Shown: positions 18,473-26,093 of the stretch, piece after piece | Position numbering within the stretch: the stretch's first letter is position 1 | Layout of the letters: every line of letters starts with the position of its first letter | Assembly: GCA_035540635.1 (NCBI GenBank) | Contig: DATLGH010000047.1 | Coordinates: forward strand, 1-43,557 | DNA: 43,557 nucleotides | Origin: Egibacteraceae bacterium | GTDB taxonomy: Bacteria; Actinomycetota; Nitriliruptoria; Euzebyales; Egibacteraceae | Direction of reading: 5' to 3' | Program-made: the position numbers and the translations under genes | Notes under the pieces: model-generated | Database searches by the model: none | What the model saw: only the letters and a program-made list of their open reading frames with translations | What the model was told of the DNA's origin: nothing

Positions 18473-19255
18473 ATGGATCTCGTCGTGGTGGGGCTCTGCT
18501 TCGTGTTCGGGCTCGCGTTCGGGTCGTTCGCGAACGTCGTGATCCACCGCGTGCCACGGGACGAGTCGCTGGTCAAGCCCCCGAGCGAGTGCCCGAAGTG
18601 CGCGACACCGCTGCAGTGGCGGGACAACATCCCGATCGTGTCCTGGCTGCTGCTGCGGGGCAGGTGCCGGCACTGCGGTGAGCCGATCAGCGCGCGCTAC
18701 CCGCTCGTCGAGCTCGCCACCGGCCTGCTGTTCGCGGGCGTCGGCGCGCGGTTCGGGCTCGACTGGGCGTTGCCGGGATTCCTGCTGTTCGCGTGGACGC
18801 TTTTCGTTCTCGCAGTCATCGACGCGCACACGCGCAAGATCCCCAACCGCCTCACCTACCCGCTCACCCCGGTGCTGCTGGCGCTCATCGTGTCCGCGGC
18901 CCTCCTGCACGGTCAGCCAGGCTGGGCCCTGCGTGCCGTGCTCGGGGGAGTCGCGGCGTTCCTCGTGCTGCTCGCGATGGCGCTGGCCAACCCGCGTGGC
19001 ATGGGTATGGGCGACGTGAAGCTCGCGGCGTTCATCGGCATCGGTCTCGGCTACCTCGGCTGGGGCCACGTGGTGCTCGGGGTGTTCGCGGGGTTCCTGT
19101 TCGGCGGCGTCGTTGCGATCGCGCTGATCGTCGTCCGCGCCCGCGGCCGCAAGGACGTCATCCCGTTCGGGCCCTACCTCGCGGCGGGCGCTCTCGTCAC
19201 CGTGCTCGTCGGCGGACCGCTCATCGACGGTTACCGGAGCATGCTCGGCCTCTAA
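18473..19255 (+). CDS. Type IV prepilin leader peptidase / N-methyltransferase
   Basis: Integral-membrane aspartic protease of the GFDY family that cuts type IV prepilin or pseudopilin leaders and methylates the new N-terminus. It has 260 residues with about seven or eight membrane segments. The N-terminal methylase domain has FGSFANVVIHRVP and two CxxC pairs (Cys40/43, Cys65/68). The two catalytic aspartates are Asp117 in VIDAHTRKIPN and Asp181 in GMGMGDVKL. No pilin or pilus assembly gene is nearby, so its substrates are encoded elsewhere. Called PilD, GspO or ComC in other systems. Confidence 0.92.
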   Translation: MDLVVVGLCFVFGLAFGSFANVVIHRVPRDESLVKPPSECPKCATPLQWRDNIPIVSWLLLRGRCRHCGEPISARYPLVELATGLLFAGVGARFGLDWALPGFLLFAWTLFVLAVIDAHTRKIPNRLTYPLTPVLLALIVSAALLHGQPGWALRAVLGGVAAFLVLLAMALANPRGMGMGDVKLAAFIGIGLGYLGWGHVVLGVFAGFLFGGVVAIALIVVRARGRKDVIPFGPYLAAGALVTVLVGGPLIDGYRSMLGL

Positions 19256-19258
19256 GAT
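19231..19258 (+). promoter_or_regulatory. Promoter for the DUF1844-like gene
   Basis: TTACCG (19231-19236) and TAAGAT (19253-19258) are 16 bases apart and overlap the end of the prepilin peptidase gene. Transcription would begin near 19265, about 35 nt before the GTG start at 19300. Confidence 0.5.
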
Positions 19259-19299
19259 GGGCACGCCTCATGCAGCCAGGGCGGTGAAAGGACGAGCAG

Positions 19300-19755
19300 G
19301 TGTCGGACCCGAGGAGCCAGCGCGCGGACCAGCCCACGGAGCAGGAGCTGCAGGCGTATCTCGAGCAGCTGCGCGCGGCGGACGCCGCCGAGATCGTGGC
19401 GCAGGCCTACACCATGCTGGGCACCGGGGCGGAGGTGAAGCTCGGGCGCTCCGACGCCCGCGTGCTCATCGACGCCATGGGGGCGCTGGCGGAGTCGGCG
19501 GCGGGCGCCCTCGACGGCGACCTCGTGGAACGCATGCGCAACGGTGTCGTCCAGCTGCAGACGGCGCAGGTGCAGGCGGAGCGCCGGTCGGGCGCGGGCG
19601 CCCCCGCAGGTGGCGGTGCCGCGACGCCGCCCCCGGCGGCGGCGGGTGCGCCGGCCCAGGGACCGCAGCCCCAGGGACCGCAGCCGCAGGGGAAGGAGCC
19701 GGGCGGGCAGTCGATGACCGAGCGGCTCTGGATCCCCGGGCGGGAGCCCCGCTGA
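19300..19755 (+). CDS. DUF1844-like protein with Gly-Pro-Gln-rich tail
   Basis: 151 residues, function unknown. Residues ~15-90 (EAEIVAQAYTMLG-type helix, then LGRSDARVLIDAMGALAESAAG and VERMRNGVVQLQTAQVQ) resemble the small DUF1844 helical proteins that lie upstream of infC-rpmI-rplT in many actinobacteria; the location just before rpmI supports this. The second half is low complexity (Ala/Gly/Pro/Gln), with a tandem GPQPQ repeat near 19665-19692, and ends MTERLWIPGREPR, a conserved-looking C-terminal tryptophan segment. GTG start with GAAAGGA seven bases upstream. No signal peptide or membrane segment. Confidence 0.65.
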   Translation: MSDPRSQRADQPTEQELQAYLEQLRAADAAEIVAQAYTMLGTGAEVKLGRSDARVLIDAMGALAESAAGALDGDLVERMRNGVVQLQTAQVQAERRSGAGAPAGGGAATPPPAAAGAPAQGPQPQGPQPQGKEPGGQSMTERLWIPGREPR

Positions 19756-19762
19756 ACGCTGC

Positions 19763-19768
19763 TACACT
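19763..19768 (+). promoter_or_regulatory. -10 element for rpmI-rplT
   Basis: TACACT begins 7 nt after the preceding stop codon, with no clear -35. It would start an unusually long leader of about 210 nt before rpmI. Confidence 0.4.
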
Positions 19769-19987
19769 CGCGGGCACGTGCGAAGTGGAAGCGGCCAGGC
19801 TTTCCACCCGGCGGGCCTCGACGGACGGCGCTGAACCCGGCTGGTGCCGAGTTCACCGGAGCTGACGAGGACCCAGACCGGGTACGACAGGCGGGCAGGT
19901 CGCGCTGCCCCCGTTCCCGGCCGCTGCCCTTGGCGCAGCGGCCGTTCGCGTTCCGCGGACCCGACGCACGACGATCAAGGACACACG
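19769..19987 (+). promoter_or_regulatory. Structured leader of rpmI-rplT (candidate L20-type autoregulatory leader)
   Basis: About 219 nt without a credible ORF, in the place where infC normally sits. It contains GTGGAA/TTCCAC (a hairpin just after the promoter), then GGGCAG (19893-19898) pairing with CTGCCC (19905-19910), then a perfect 9-bp hairpin GGCCGCTGC (19919-19927) / GCAGCGGCC (19935-19943). GGGCAG can instead pair with a second CTGCCC at 19924-19929, which would break the 9-bp hairpin. This is the mutually exclusive layout expected of an attenuator or translational switch. L20 represses its own operon through leader RNA in E. coli and Bacillus; the same is inferred here. Confidence 0.45.
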
Positions 19988-20179
19988 ATGCCGAAGCAGA
20001 AGACGCACTCCGGTGCCAAGGACCGCTTCCGGGTGACGAAGACCGGAAAGGTCCTGCACCGGCGCATGAACCGCAACCACATCCTCGAGAAGAAGTCGAG
20101 CAGGCGCAAGCGCCGGCTCTCGCGCGACGGCCAGCTCACCGGCGGTGACGCGCAGCAGATCAAGAAGCTCCTGCGCTAG
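19988..20179 (+). CDS. rpmI: 50S ribosomal protein L35
   Basis: 63-residue basic ribosomal protein. It begins MPKQKTHSGAKDRFRVTKTGK and has the Arg/Lys-rich centre HILEKKSSRRKRRL, both typical of bL35. The ATG at 19988 has AAGGA six bases upstream. It is co-transcribed with rplT, 30 nt downstream. Confidence 0.96.
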   Translation: MPKQKTHSGAKDRFRVTKTGKVLHRRMNRNHILEKKSSRRKRRLSRDGQLTGGDAQQIKKLLR

Positions 20180-20209
20180 TCCGCCCCCACCCCTCAAGGA
20201 GCATCCGTC

Positions 20210-20566
20210 ATGGCCCGCATCAAGCGTGGGGTCCACAGCCGCAAGCAGCGCCGCACGGTGCTGAACCGTGCGAAGGGCTTCCGCGGCGCCCGCAGCCGCC
20301 GGTACCGCGTCGCCAACGAGGCGGTGATGCACGCCGACCGCTACGCCTACCGGGACCGTCGCGCCCGCAAGGGCGACTTCCGCAAGCTGTGGATCCAGCG
20401 CATCAACGCCGCCGCTCGCATGGAGGGCCTGTCCTACAGCCGGTTCATAAACGGGCTGAAGCGCGCAGAGGTCGAGGTCGATCGCAAGGTGCTCGCGGAC
20501 CTCGCCGTGCGCGACCCGGCGGCGTTCTCCGAGCTCGTCACGGTGGCGAAGAACGCCCTGGACTGA
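20210..20566 (+). CDS. rplT: 50S ribosomal protein L20
   Basis: 118 residues, a 23S rRNA-binding assembly protein. It opens [18 protein letters not shown] with [15 protein letters not shown], and contains [18 protein letters not shown] and the [11 protein letters not shown] segment, all characteristic of bL20. AAGGAG precedes the ATG. In other bacteria L20 is also the repressor of its own operon through the leader mRNA, relevant to the structured leader upstream. Confidence 0.97.
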   Translation: MARIKRGVHSRKQRRTVLNRAKGFRGARSRRYRVANEAVMHADRYAYRDRRARKGDFRKLWIQRINAAARMEGLSYSRFINGLKRAEVEVDRKVLADLAVRDPAAFSELVTVAKNALD

Positions 20567-20573
20567 CGCCGTC

Positions 20574-21368
20574 ATGGCGGTCGTCACGAGCGTCGACAAC
20601 GCCGCGGTCAAGGCAGCGCGCAAGCTCGCCCGCCGGCCGGCCCGCGACGCCGCCGGGGCCTTCCTCGTCGAGGGCCCCCAGGCGGTCCGCGAGGCGCTTG
20701 GCCACCTCACGCAGCTGTTCGTGACCGACCCCGGCGCGGAGCTGGCCGTGCACGCCCGCCAGGCAGGGGTCGCGGTCACGCAGGTCAGCGACCGCGTGCT
20801 GGCCGCCCTTGCGGACACCGTCACGCCACAGGGCGTCGTCGGCGTCGCCGAGCTCCCCGCGCTCGACCTCGCCGACGCGCTCGCGGGGGCCCGTCTCGCC
20901 GTCGTTTGCTGGCGGGTCGCCGACCCCGGCAACCTCGGGACCGTGCTGCGAACGGCCGACGCGGGGGGCGCCGACGCGCTCGTCTGCACGGCGGGCAGCG
21001 TCGACCCGCGCAACCCCAAGGCCGTCCGGGCCTCGGCGGGTTCGCTCTTTCACCTGCCGGTGGTGACCGACGCCGACCCCGGCGGCGTGCTCGCGGCCTG
21101 CCGCGCGCACGGGCTGCAGGTGGTCGCCGCCGACGCCGGCGGGCCTGTGCCCCACACCGCCGTCGACTTCACCGCGCCGACGGCGCTCCTGCTCGGCAAC
21201 GAGGCGCACGGTCTGCCCGGGGAGGCGCTGGCCGGCGCCGACGTCGTCGCCTCCGTGCCGATCCTCGGGCGCGCCGAGTCCCTCAACCTCGCCGCGGCGG
21301 CGGCCGTGATCGTGTACGAGGCGGCCCGCCAGCGCGGGCGGCCGGCAAAGGCCCGGCCATGTCGATGA
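20574..21368 (+). CDS. SpoU-family RNA 2'-O-methyltransferase (TrmH-like)
   Basis: 264 residues. The N-terminal RNA-recognition domain has KLARRPARDAAGAFLVEGPQAV. The C-terminal SPOUT knot domain carries the three SpoU motifs: RVADPGNLGTVLRTADAGG, LLLGNEAHGLPGEAL and VPILGRAESLNLAAAAAVIVYEA. It methylates ribose in rRNA or tRNA; the exact target cannot be told from sequence. The position between rplT and pheS is usual in actinobacteria. Its last 10 bases overlap the start of the histidine kinase gene. Confidence 0.92.
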   Translation: MAVVTSVDNAAVKAARKLARRPARDAAGAFLVEGPQAVREALGHLTQLFVTDPGAELAVHARQAGVAVTQVSDRVLAALADTVTPQGVVGVAELPALDLADALAGARLAVVCWRVADPGNLGTVLRTADAGGADALVCTAGSVDPRNPKAVRASAGSLFHLPVVTDADPGGVLAACRAHGLQVVAADAGGPVPHTAVDFTAPTALLLGNEAHGLPGEALAGADVVASVPILGRAESLNLAAAAAVIVYEAARQRGRPAKARPCR

Positions 21369-22462
21369 GCGCCGCGCCGGACGCGGCGATGCTCGACTGG
21401 TTGCCCGACCCGACGGTCGTGGTGGGCCCGGACGGTCGGATCGTCGCGTGCAACCGCCTCGCGAACCGGCTGGCGGGCAGCGAGCTGACGGGCAAGCCCG
21501 CGGACGAGGTGCTCGCCCTCACCGACGAGGCCGGACGGGACTGGTGGACCTGCGCCCGGCCGCTCGAGGCCGACCCGCGCCTCGCGCCCCGCATCCCGGA
21601 GACCGATCTCGAGCTGCAGGTCGACGAGGAGCGCACCCGCCCGGTGACGCTCGTTGCGGCCCGCGTCCAGGCCGACGACGGTTCCGTGCACCTGCTCGTC
21701 TCACTGCGCCGGGCGGAGCGCCGCCGGCGTCTCGACGCCGCACGCAGCGACCTCGTGTCGACGGTCAGCCACGAGATCCGCTCCCCGCTCACGAGCGTGA
21801 AGGGGTTCACGAAGACCCTGCTCGCGAAGTGGGACCGCTTCACCGACGACCAGAAGCGCCAGATGCTCGCGACGGTCAACGACGACGCGGACCGGGTGAC
21901 GCGGCTGCTCGGCGAGCTGCTCGACGTGAGCAGGATCGACGCGGGCCGTCTGCGCCTGCGCCGCCAGCTCATCGACATCGGAACGGTCGTCGGCCGGGTC
22001 GTCGACCGCTTCGCGGTGGCCGACCCGCGCGGCCGGGTCGCCGTCGCGTTGCCCGACGGGATGCCGCAGCTGTACGCCGACCCCGACAAGATCGACCAGG
22101 TCGTCACGAACCTCGTCGAGAACGCGCTGAAGTACAGCGACGGCCCCGTGCAGGTGCGTGGGGTCGTGCGCACCGACGAGGTGGAGATCAACGTGAGCGA
22201 CGAGGGTCCCGGCATCGCCGCCGAGCACCTCGAGGAGATCTTCACGAAGTTCTTCCGCCGGTCGGGGGAGCGGCGCTCCGGCACGGGCCTCGGCCTCTAC
22301 ATCGCGAAGGGGATCGTGGAGGCGCACGGCGGGCGCCTGTGGGCGACGAGCGCGGTGGGGCAGGGCTCACGCTTCTCGTTCACGCTGCCGCGGGGTGGTC
22401 TGGGGCTTGTCGGGCTGCCCGTACCGGGGGCGGCTCGCCGCGTCGAGGAGACCCGCACGTGA
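21359..22462 (+). CDS. Soluble PAS-domain sensor histidine kinase
   Basis: 367 residues with no membrane segment or signal peptide, so a cytoplasmic sensor. A PAS-like domain covers about residues 10-115 (DPTVVVGPDGRIVACNRLANRL). HisKA follows with the phospho-acceptor His138 in VSTVSHEIRSPLTSVKGF. The HATPase domain has the N box NLVENALKYS (Asn251/Asn255), G1 DEGPGI and G2 GTGLGLYIAKGIV, all intact. No cognate response regulator is adjacent; the nearest is the receiver-only protein in the arg operon about 8 kb away. It overlaps the SpoU gene by 10 bases, suggesting co-expression. The signal is unknown. Confidence 0.9.
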   Translation: MSMSAAPDAAMLDWLPDPTVVVGPDGRIVACNRLANRLAGSELTGKPADEVLALTDEAGRDWWTCARPLEADPRLAPRIPETDLELQVDEERTRPVTLVAARVQADDGSVHLLVSLRRAERRRRLDAARSDLVSTVSHEIRSPLTSVKGFTKTLLAKWDRFTDDQKRQMLATVNDDADRVTRLLGELLDVSRIDAGRLRLRRQLIDIGTVVGRVVDRFAVADPRGRVAVALPDGMPQLYADPDKIDQVVTNLVENALKYSDGPVQVRGVVRTDEVEINVSDEGPGIAAEHLEEIFTKFFRRSGERRSGTGLGLYIAKGIVEAHGGRLWATSAVGQGSRFSFTLPRGGLGLVGLPVPGAARRVEETRT

Positions 22463-22475
22463 GGCGGCACGGGGG

Positions 22476-22481
22476 TAGGGT
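22476..22481 (+). promoter_or_regulatory. -10 element of a leaderless pheS promoter
   Basis: TAGGGT ends 9 nt before the pheS GTG, so a transcript would begin at or within a few bases of the start codon. No Shine-Dalgarno is present in this 28-nt gap, which fits leaderless translation. No clear -35. Confidence 0.5.
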
Positions 22482-22490
22482 CCTTTCACC

Positions 22491-23516
22491 GTGACCGACA
22501 TCGCCACCGACATCGCCCGCATCCGCGACGAGGGGCTCGCCCGGCTGCGCACCGCGCGGACCCTCGATGAGCTCGACGCGGCCCGCAGCGCGGCCCTCGG
22601 CAAGCGCAGCGAGCTGACTGCCGTGCAGCGCAGCCTCGGGACGATGGGCACGGACCAGCGGCGCACGGTCGGGGCGGAGGTCAATGCCGCGCGCGCACTG
22701 CTCACCGACGCGGAAGCGGTCCGGCGCGCCGAGCTCGAGGCGGAGCGCGACCGGGTCACCCTCGCCGCGGAGCGCATCGACGTGACCCTGCCCCCGCGGG
22801 TGCCGACCCGGGGAGGCCTCCACCCCGTCTTCGAGACGATGGAACGGCTGACCGACATCCTCGTGGGTCTGGGCTACCGGGTCGCCGAGGGCCCCGAGGT
22901 TGAAACGGAGTGGCACAACTTCGACGCGCTCAACGCCCCACCGGACCACCCGGCCCGCTCGCTGCAGGACACCATCTACGTCGAGCGTCTCGACGGGACG
23001 GCGCGCCCCGACGGCATCACCGGTGTGCTCCTGCGCCCGCAGACCTCACCGATGCAGATCCGGACGATGCTCGCCGAGCAGCCGCCGATCTACGTCGCCA
23101 TCCCGGGGCGGGTCTACCGCGCCGACACCGCCGACGCCACGCACCTGCCGATGTTCCACCAGGTCGAGGGTCTGGCCGTGGACACCGACCTGTCCTTCGC
23201 CGACCTGAAGGGCAGCCTGGTCGTCGCGGCGCGGGCGCTGCTCGGCGAGGGCGTGCGTCTTCGCTTCCGCCCGCACTACTTCCCGTTCACCGAGCCGTCC
23301 TGCGAGCTTGACGCCTGGAACGGCGACCGGTGGATGGAGGTGCTCGGCGCGGGCATGGTGCATCCGAACGTCCTGCGCGCCGGCGGCCTCGACCCCGAGC
23401 AGTTCCGGGGGTTCGCCTGGGGCATGGGGGTCGACCGTATGGCGATGCTCCGCCACGGCATCAGCGACCTGCGCCTGCTCGTCGAGAACGACCTCCGGTT
23501 CCTCGCGAGCGTGTAG
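22491..23516 (+). CDS. pheS: Phenylalanyl-tRNA synthetase alpha subunit
   Basis: Class II synthetase catalytic subunit, 341 residues. The N-terminal coiled coil (about residues 1-95) binds tRNA. The catalytic core has the HPVFETMERLTDILVGLGY start, FDALNAPPDHPAR, LRPQTSPMQIRTM, RVYRADTADATHLPMFHQVEG (motif 2), RFRPHYFPFTEPSCEL, and motif 3 GFAWGMGVDRMAMLRHGI. The GTG at 22491 is the only start that leaves the full coiled coil. It forms the alpha2-beta2 enzyme with PheT, encoded 14 nt downstream. Confidence 0.96.
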   Translation: MTDIATDIARIRDEGLARLRTARTLDELDAARSAALGKRSELTAVQRSLGTMGTDQRRTVGAEVNAARALLTDAEAVRRAELEAERDRVTLAAERIDVTLPPRVPTRGGLHPVFETMERLTDILVGLGYRVAEGPEVETEWHNFDALNAPPDHPARSLQDTIYVERLDGTARPDGITGVLLRPQTSPMQIRTMLAEQPPIYVAIPGRVYRADTADATHLPMFHQVEGLAVDTDLSFADLKGSLVVAARALLGEGVRLRFRPHYFPFTEPSCELDAWNGDRWMEVLGAGMVHPNVLRAGGLDPEQFRGFAWGMGVDRMAMLRHGISDLRLLVENDLRFLASV

Positions 23517-23530
23517 GCGGAGGACGACCG

Positions 23531-25966
23531 GTGCGCGTACCCCTTTCGTGGCTCTCCGACTTCGTGGACATCACGCTGTCCGCCGAGGACCTTGCCGAGA
23601 CCCTCACCGTCGGGGGGCTGCAGGTGGAGGCCATCGAGCGGCCCAGCGCCGGGGCGCGTGGCGTGGCGGTCGCCGAGGTGCGGTCGGTGGAGAAGGTAGC
23701 GGGAAGCGACAAGCTCCACCTCGTCGAGGCCTTCGACGGCACCGACACCCTCGAGGTGGTATGCGGCGCGGCGAACTACGGGCCGGGCGACCGGGTCGCC
23801 TGGGCCAAGCCCGGCGCGACCCTGCCGGGGGGCGTGGAGATCGGCCGCAGGCAGCTGTTCGGGGTGACCTCCAACGGCATGCTCGCGAGCCCCCGCGAGC
23901 TCGGCGTCGGCGACGACCATCGCGGCATCTGGGTCCTCGAGCGCGACGCCCCGCTCGGTGCGGACGTCGCCGAGTGGCTGGGGCTCGACGATGCCGTCCT
24001 CGTCCTCGAGGTCACCCCTGACCGGGGTTACGCGCTGTCGCTGCACGGCCTGGCCCGCGACCTCGCCGCACTCACCGGCGCGGACCTGCACCTTCCTGCA
24101 CTGCCCTCGGAGCGCCCGGCGGGCGCCGGCCCGCCGCCCCATCCCGTCCCCGTCACGATCGCCGACCCCGACCGCTGCCGGCGCTTCGACGCCCGCACGA
24201 TCGGGGGGGTCGAACCGGGACCGTCCCCGGCGTGGCTGCAGCGCCGCCTCGCCGCGGCGGGCATGCGCCCGGTGTCCAACCTCGTCGACGCGACGAACGC
24301 CGTGATGCTCGAGACCGGCAACCCCACGCACGCCTACGACCTCGCGCTCCTCGCCGGCCCGGCGATCGAGGTGCGCACCGCGCGGGCGGGGGAGCGCCTG
24401 CGCACCCTCGACGGGGTGGACCGCGACCTGGATGCCGACGACCTGCTCATCTGCGACGCCGACGGGCCGATCGCGCTCGCGGGCGTGATGGGCGGCGAGG
24501 CGACGGAGATCAACCCGGCCACCCGTGACGTGCTCGTCGAGGTGGCGAACTTCGACGCGTGCAGCGTCCTGCGCACCGCCCGGCGCCACGGCCTCCACAC
24601 GGAGGGGTCGCGGCGCTGGGAGAAGACCGTGCCGCCCGAGAGCGTGCCGGTCGCCGCCGACCGCTGCGTCGAGCTCGTCACCGCCACGGCCGGGGGCGGG
24701 GTGGGCGCCCAGGCCGACCACTACCCGAATCCGCCCGAGCGCCCCGTCATCCGGCTGCGGCCCCCGCGGGCCTGCGCCCACCTCGGGGTGGACCTCACCG
24801 CAGCGGACCAGGCGGCGCTGCTCGAGGCCATCGACTGCGCGGTCACGCCGGCGGGCGTCGACCTCGACGTCACGCCGCCCGCGTACCGGCCCGACCTGCG
24901 CCTCGAAGCCGACCTCTACGAGGAGATCGCCCGTCTCCACGGGTACGGGCGCGTACCCGAGCGGGTGCCGTCCACCGGCCAGGTCGGCCGGCGCACCCCC
25001 GAGCACGACGCGCGCCGCGCGCTGCGCGGCGCGCTTGCCGGCGGCGGATGGACGGAGGTCATGCCGTTCCCGTTCATCGCCGACGCCGACATCGACAGCC
25101 TCGCACTCGACCCCGACGACCGCCGGCGGCGCACGATCGCGCTCGTCAACCCGCTGTCGAAGGAGGAGTCGGTGCTCCGTACGACGTTGCTGCCCGGGCT
25201 GCTGCGCGTCGTGCGCCACAACGTCAACCGGCAGACGCCCGACGTGGCGGTCTTCGAGGTCGGCCACGTGTTCCTCGAGCCGACGCCGGAGCAGCCGGGA
25301 GCCGACGGCGGACCCGACGGCACGGTGCTGCCCGCCGAGCCGATCATGCTCGGGCTCGCGGCCTGCGGCGCGTTCGTCCCGGCCCGCCACGACCGCCCGG
25401 CCCGGGACGCGGACCTGTTCGACCTGCTCGGCGCCGTCGAGCTCGTCCTGCGCACCCTCGGCCGGTCGGGACTCGACGCCACGCGCACCGCCGAGCCGCC
25501 CTTCCACCCGGGGCGTGCCGCGCGGCTGCGCGTCGGCGGCCGCGACGTCGGTGTCGCCGGCGAGCTCCACCCGCGGGTGGCGGCGGCGTTCGAGGTGCCG
25601 CCCCGCACGCTCGTGGCGGAGCTCGACCTCGCGCCGATCCTCGCCGGCGGGGTCCGGCCCCGCCACGCCGTCGTCCCGTCACCGCTGCCGGGGCTGCGCT
25701 TCGACGTCGCCGTCGTCGTCGACGAGGACACCTCCGCGGCGGCGGTCGAGGCCGCGGTGCGCGCGGGCGCCGGCGCGCGGGTGACCGCGGTGACATTGTT
25801 CGACGTCTACCGCGGCGCGCAGCTCGGTGAGGGCCGCAAGAGCCTCGCCTACACCGTGCTTCTCGACGACCCCGAGCGCCAGCTCACCGACACCGACGAG
25901 GCGCAGGCCATCGACGCCATCGCGCGCGCGGTCGGCGACGCCGTCGGCGGCACCCTCCGCCGGTAG
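23531..25966 (+). CDS. pheT: Phenylalanyl-tRNA synthetase beta subunit
   Basis: 811 residues, full length. Order: MRVPLSWLSDFVD start, tRNA-binding EMAP-like domain (VRSVEKVAGSDKLHLVEA ... GVTSNGMLAS), the B3/B4 editing domain (SNLVDATNAVMLETGNPTHAYDL), B5 domain (AYRPDLRLEADLYEEIARLHGY), the catalytic-like core (NPLSKEESVLRTTLLPGLL, DVAVFEVGHVF) and a C-terminal anticodon-binding ferredoxin-like domain (VVPSPLPGLRFDVAVVVDE ... LFDVYRGAQLGEGRKSLAY). GTG start with GGAGGA seven bases upstream. A 127-nt gap then leads to the arginine operon. Confidence 0.96.
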   Translation: MRVPLSWLSDFVDITLSAEDLAETLTVGGLQVEAIERPSAGARGVAVAEVRSVEKVAGSDKLHLVEAFDGTDTLEVVCGAANYGPGDRVAWAKPGATLPGGVEIGRRQLFGVTSNGMLASPRELGVGDDHRGIWVLERDAPLGADVAEWLGLDDAVLVLEVTPDRGYALSLHGLARDLAALTGADLHLPALPSERPAGAGPPPHPVPVTIADPDRCRRFDARTIGGVEPGPSPAWLQRRLAAAGMRPVSNLVDATNAVMLETGNPTHAYDLALLAGPAIEVRTARAGERLRTLDGVDRDLDADDLLICDADGPIALAGVMGGEATEINPATRDVLVEVANFDACSVLRTARRHGLHTEGSRRWEKTVPPESVPVAADRCVELVTATAGGGVGAQADHYPNPPERPVIRLRPPRACAHLGVDLTAADQAALLEAIDCAVTPAGVDLDVTPPAYRPDLRLEADLYEEIARLHGYGRVPERVPSTGQVGRRTPEHDARRALRGALAGGGWTEVMPFPFIADADIDSLALDPDDRRRRTIALVNPLSKEESVLRTTLLPGLLRVVRHNVNRQTPDVAVFEVGHVFLEPTPEQPGADGGPDGTVLPAEPIMLGLAACGAFVPARHDRPARDADLFDLLGAVELVLRTLGRSGLDATRTAEPPFHPGRAARLRVGGRDVGVAGELHPRVAAAFEVPPRTLVAELDLAPILAGGVRPRHAVVPSPLPGLRFDVAVVVDEDTSAAAVEAAVRAGAGARVTAVTLFDVYRGAQLGEGRKSLAYTVLLDDPERQLTDTDEAQAIDAIARAVGDAVGGTLRR

Positions 25967-26035
25967 CCGGCCGGCGGGGAGCCGGGTCGCCATGGTCGCC
26001 GCACCGTGCGGACACGGCCCAGGCGGCCCCGGGCC

Positions 26036-26063
26036 TTGCAATGCGGGCCACGGGGCGTATGGT
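26036..26063 (+). promoter_or_regulatory. argC operon promoter
   Basis: TTGCAA (26036-26041) and TATGGT (26058-26063) are spaced by 16 bases. The predicted start near 26070 falls inside the adjoining ARG box, a position suited to repression by ArgR. Confidence 0.7.
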
Positions 26064-26064
26064 T

Positions 26065-26080
26065 ATGCATCTGCATGCAT
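26065..26080 (+). promoter_or_regulatory. ARG box (ArgR operator)
   Basis: ATGCAT-CTGC-ATGCAT, two palindromic half-sites lying between the -10 box and the argC ribosome binding site GGAGGAGG (26081-26088). Streptomyces ARG boxes have the same TTGCAT/ATGCAA character. ArgR itself is encoded as the seventh gene downstream, which would close a feedback loop. TTGCAATGC in the -35 region (26036-26044) resembles a further half-site. Confidence 0.75.
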
Positions 26081-26093
26081 GGAGGAGGACGGC

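Noticed and set aside
22463-22490. T-box or Phe attenuator leader before pheS
   Set aside because: Only 28 nt lie between the kinase and pheS; there is no room for a T-box and no Phe-rich leader peptide. The same holds for the 39-nt gap before tyrS.
23276-25666. A 796-codon open frame on the minus strand opposite pheT
   Set aside because: Shadow of pheT by codon bias; no recognisable domain.
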